Shown one piece after another: positions 62,743-64,000 of a DNA stretch of 64,000 nt. Numbering within the stretch: position 1 is the stretch's first letter; the number at the start of each line of letters is the position of its first letter. The stretch covers positions 1-64,000 of the forward strand of contig NZ_JALXFV010000011.1 in assembly GCF_023699475.1 (NCBI RefSeq), given 5' to 3'. The position numbers were made by a program, and so were the translations under genes. The DNA is from Halomarina rubra. Lineage in GTDB: Archaea; Halobacteriota; Halobacteria; Halobacteriales; Haloarculaceae. A model generated the notes under the pieces. That model saw only the letters and a list, made by a program, of their open reading frames with translations. It was not told the DNA's origin and ran no database searches.

Positions 62743-63818
62743 CGGTGTCCGAGCAGTCGCCCGCGGCGATGAGCCGCCAGCAACGCGTCTGGATCGACCT
62801 CGCCAGCCCATCCCACCCGTTCTTCTTCAAGGCCATCGCCGACGGTCTCGACCTGCCGACGGTCGTCACGGCCCGGGAGAAGACCGAGACGGTACCGCTG
62901 GCGAAGGAGGCGGGCTTCGAGTTCACCGTCCGCGGGAAGGACTACGACAACCAACTGCTCCGGACGATGGGGGTCCCGCTGCGGACGTTACAGCTGTCGG
63001 CGCGAACGCCCGACGCGGACGTCTCGCTGTCCCAGCGCAACGCGATGTGCGTGCTGGCCTCGAAGGCCCACGGCATCCCCTCCATCCACTTCACGGACAA
63101 CGACATCACCTACTACCTCGACACGCCGTTGGTCGAGGAGGGGTTCAACTACTTCCGGGCGATGGCGACTGCCCACGTCGTCCCCGACGCGTTCCAACTG
63201 GCCGAACTCACCGACTACGGCGCGTCGCGTGACTCCATCCACACCTACGACGGGTTCAAGGAGGAGGTCTGTGTCGCGGACTTCGAACCGGACCCCGAGT
63301 TCCTCGGGAAACTGCCGTTCGACGACTACGTCGTCGTCCGGCCAGAGGCCATCGGCGCGGCGTACGTCGACCTCGACCCCGAGGACTCGCTGGTCCCCGC
63401 CGTGCTCGAACAGGCCATCGACGCGGGGATGAACGTGGTGTACCTGCCACGGCGTCCCGGCGACCGGAAGCACGCCGCCCCGTACTCGACCGACCGCGTG
63501 TTCGTCCCCGACGACCCGCTACCGGGTCTGCAGCTGGCGTGGCACGCCGACTGCACGCTCACTGGGTCGGGGACGATGGGTCGGGAGGCCGCGGCGATGG
63601 CGAAACCCGCCGTGTCCTTCTTCCCGCACACGATGCTCTCGGTCGACCAGCACCTCGTCGAACAAGAGCGCGTGTTCCACTCACGGGACCCCGCGGACAT
63701 CGGCGAGTTCCTCACCGGTCTCTCGAAGGAGGACGTCGAACCCGACCTCGACCGCGCCCGCGCAGTGCGCGACGAGGTCGTCGACATCACGGGCAGCGTC
63801 ATCGACGACTGCACGTAG
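62739..63818 (+). CDS. DUF354 family protein (glycosyltransferase/epimerase-like fold)
   Basis: GT-B-fold protein of 359 aa starting in the previous stop (ATGA). The DUF354 block is RVWIDLASPSHPFFFKAIAD; a C-terminal SGTMGREAAAMAKPAVSFFP donor-site-like stretch. DUF354 proteins occur in archaeal surface-glycan clusters and resemble UDP-GlcNAc 2-epimerases/transferases. Coupling to the dehydrogenase suggests the same nucleotide sugar; precise reaction unknown. Confidence 0.8.
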   Translation: MTVSEQSPAAMSRQQRVWIDLASPSHPFFFKAIADGLDLPTVVTAREKTETVPLAKEAGFEFTVRGKDYDNQLLRTMGVPLRTLQLSARTPDADVSLSQRNAMCVLASKAHGIPSIHFTDNDITYYLDTPLVEEGFNYFRAMATAHVVPDAFQLAELTDYGASRDSIHTYDGFKEEVCVADFEPDPEFLGKLPFDDYVVVRPEAIGAAYVDLDPEDSLVPAVLEQAIDAGMNVVYLPRRPGDRKHAAPYSTDRVFVPDDPLPGLQLAWHADCTLTGSGTMGREAAAMAKPAVSFFPHTMLSVDQHLVEQERVFHSRDPADIGEFLTGLSKEDVEPDLDRARAVRDEVVDITGSVIDDCT

Positions 63819-63956
63819 TCGTCACCGACGCTCCCTCGCGTCGTCGCCCGCTCACGCGACGACGGTGACCGCGAACTGACCGCCGGCACTTTTCTGGTCC
63901 GTTCGACACACTGTCTCCAGAAGATACATCCCCGACCGTTCTGCACGTCGAGACGA

Positions 63957-64000
63957 ATGGAGGACAGTCGAGTGCTCGGCGTGGTGTTGGTGCTGCTCGG
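63957..64000 (+). CDS. Start of a further gene, cut by the window end
   Basis: An ATG at 63957 opens MEDSRVLGVVLVLL and is still open at the edge. The hydrophobic run suggests a signal or membrane helix. Too short to identify. Confidence 0.45.
   Translation, partial: MEDSRVLGVVLVLL

Overview
The window is haloarchaeal chromosomal DNA. It is GC-rich, its proteins are acidic, and it carries archaeal-type Orc1/Cdc6 initiators with origin recognition boxes (ORBs), a PGF-CTERM surface glycoprotein, a Sec11/SipW-type signal peptidase, a Tat-exported protein and many haloarchaeal DUF families. No rRNA, tRNA or CRISPR array was seen. The genus cannot be fixed from the sequence.

Layout. (1) 1-14.3 kb is a lower-GC accessory stretch: a giant repeat-built surface glycoprotein, a tyrosine recombinase, an IS200/IS605-type TnpB, about 2.5 kb of non-coding DNA with three orphan ORB-like sites and other repeats, then a four-gene operon (DUF1102/TasA-like protein, signal peptidase, second small secreted protein, DUF5305). 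(2) 14.3-20.2 kb holds glycosyltransferases plus a DegT aminotransferase and a Gfo/Idh oxidoreductase, the first part of a surface-polysaccharide cluster. (3) 20.2-25.6 kb is a second low-GC island: a nucleoside phosphorylase, two small zinc proteins, a second TnpB, and a compact Orc1 gene with eight ORBs around an AT-rich core. The Orc1 locus lies between an intact formyltransferase gene end and a degenerate copy of that end. (4) 25.6-32.3 kb resumes the glycan cluster with the formyltransferase, a methyltransferase/toroid fusion, a flippase and two GT4 enzymes. (5) 32.3-34.4 kb is housekeeping (1-Cys peroxiredoxin, MsrA, two hypotheticals). (6) 34.4-39.9 kb is a main-type chromosomal origin: a 9-nt tandem repeat, an HNH endonuclease gene, parA with a small partner gene, nine ORBs of a different sequence from the island origin (two with G-strings in inverted orientation), and orc1. 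(7) 39.9-52 kb has DUF7344 regulators, glmS, the DUF4129-DUF7269-DUF58-DUF7519 membrane operon with a convergent moxR, and several tiny genes. (8) 52-64 kb is a second surface-glycan cluster: PadR regulator, DUF1616 protein, GT2 enzyme, GT-C-like membrane protein, Tat-exported beta-helix protein, nucleotide-sugar dehydrogenase and DUF354 protein; one more gene runs off the right edge.

How it fits together. The nucleotide-sugar dehydrogenase, Gfo/Idh enzyme, aminotransferase and formyltransferase could make an amino- or formamido-uronic acid. GlmS supplies glucosamine-6-phosphate, the GTs assemble the glycan and the flippase exports it. A 16-nt site just upstream of padR recurs exactly in the divergent promoter of the first GT genes, hinting that PadR links the two clusters.

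The most unusual feature is the replication architecture: two Orc1/ORB systems with different ORB sequences about 13 kb apart, plus a third orphan ORB group near 9 kb that matches the island Orc1 type.
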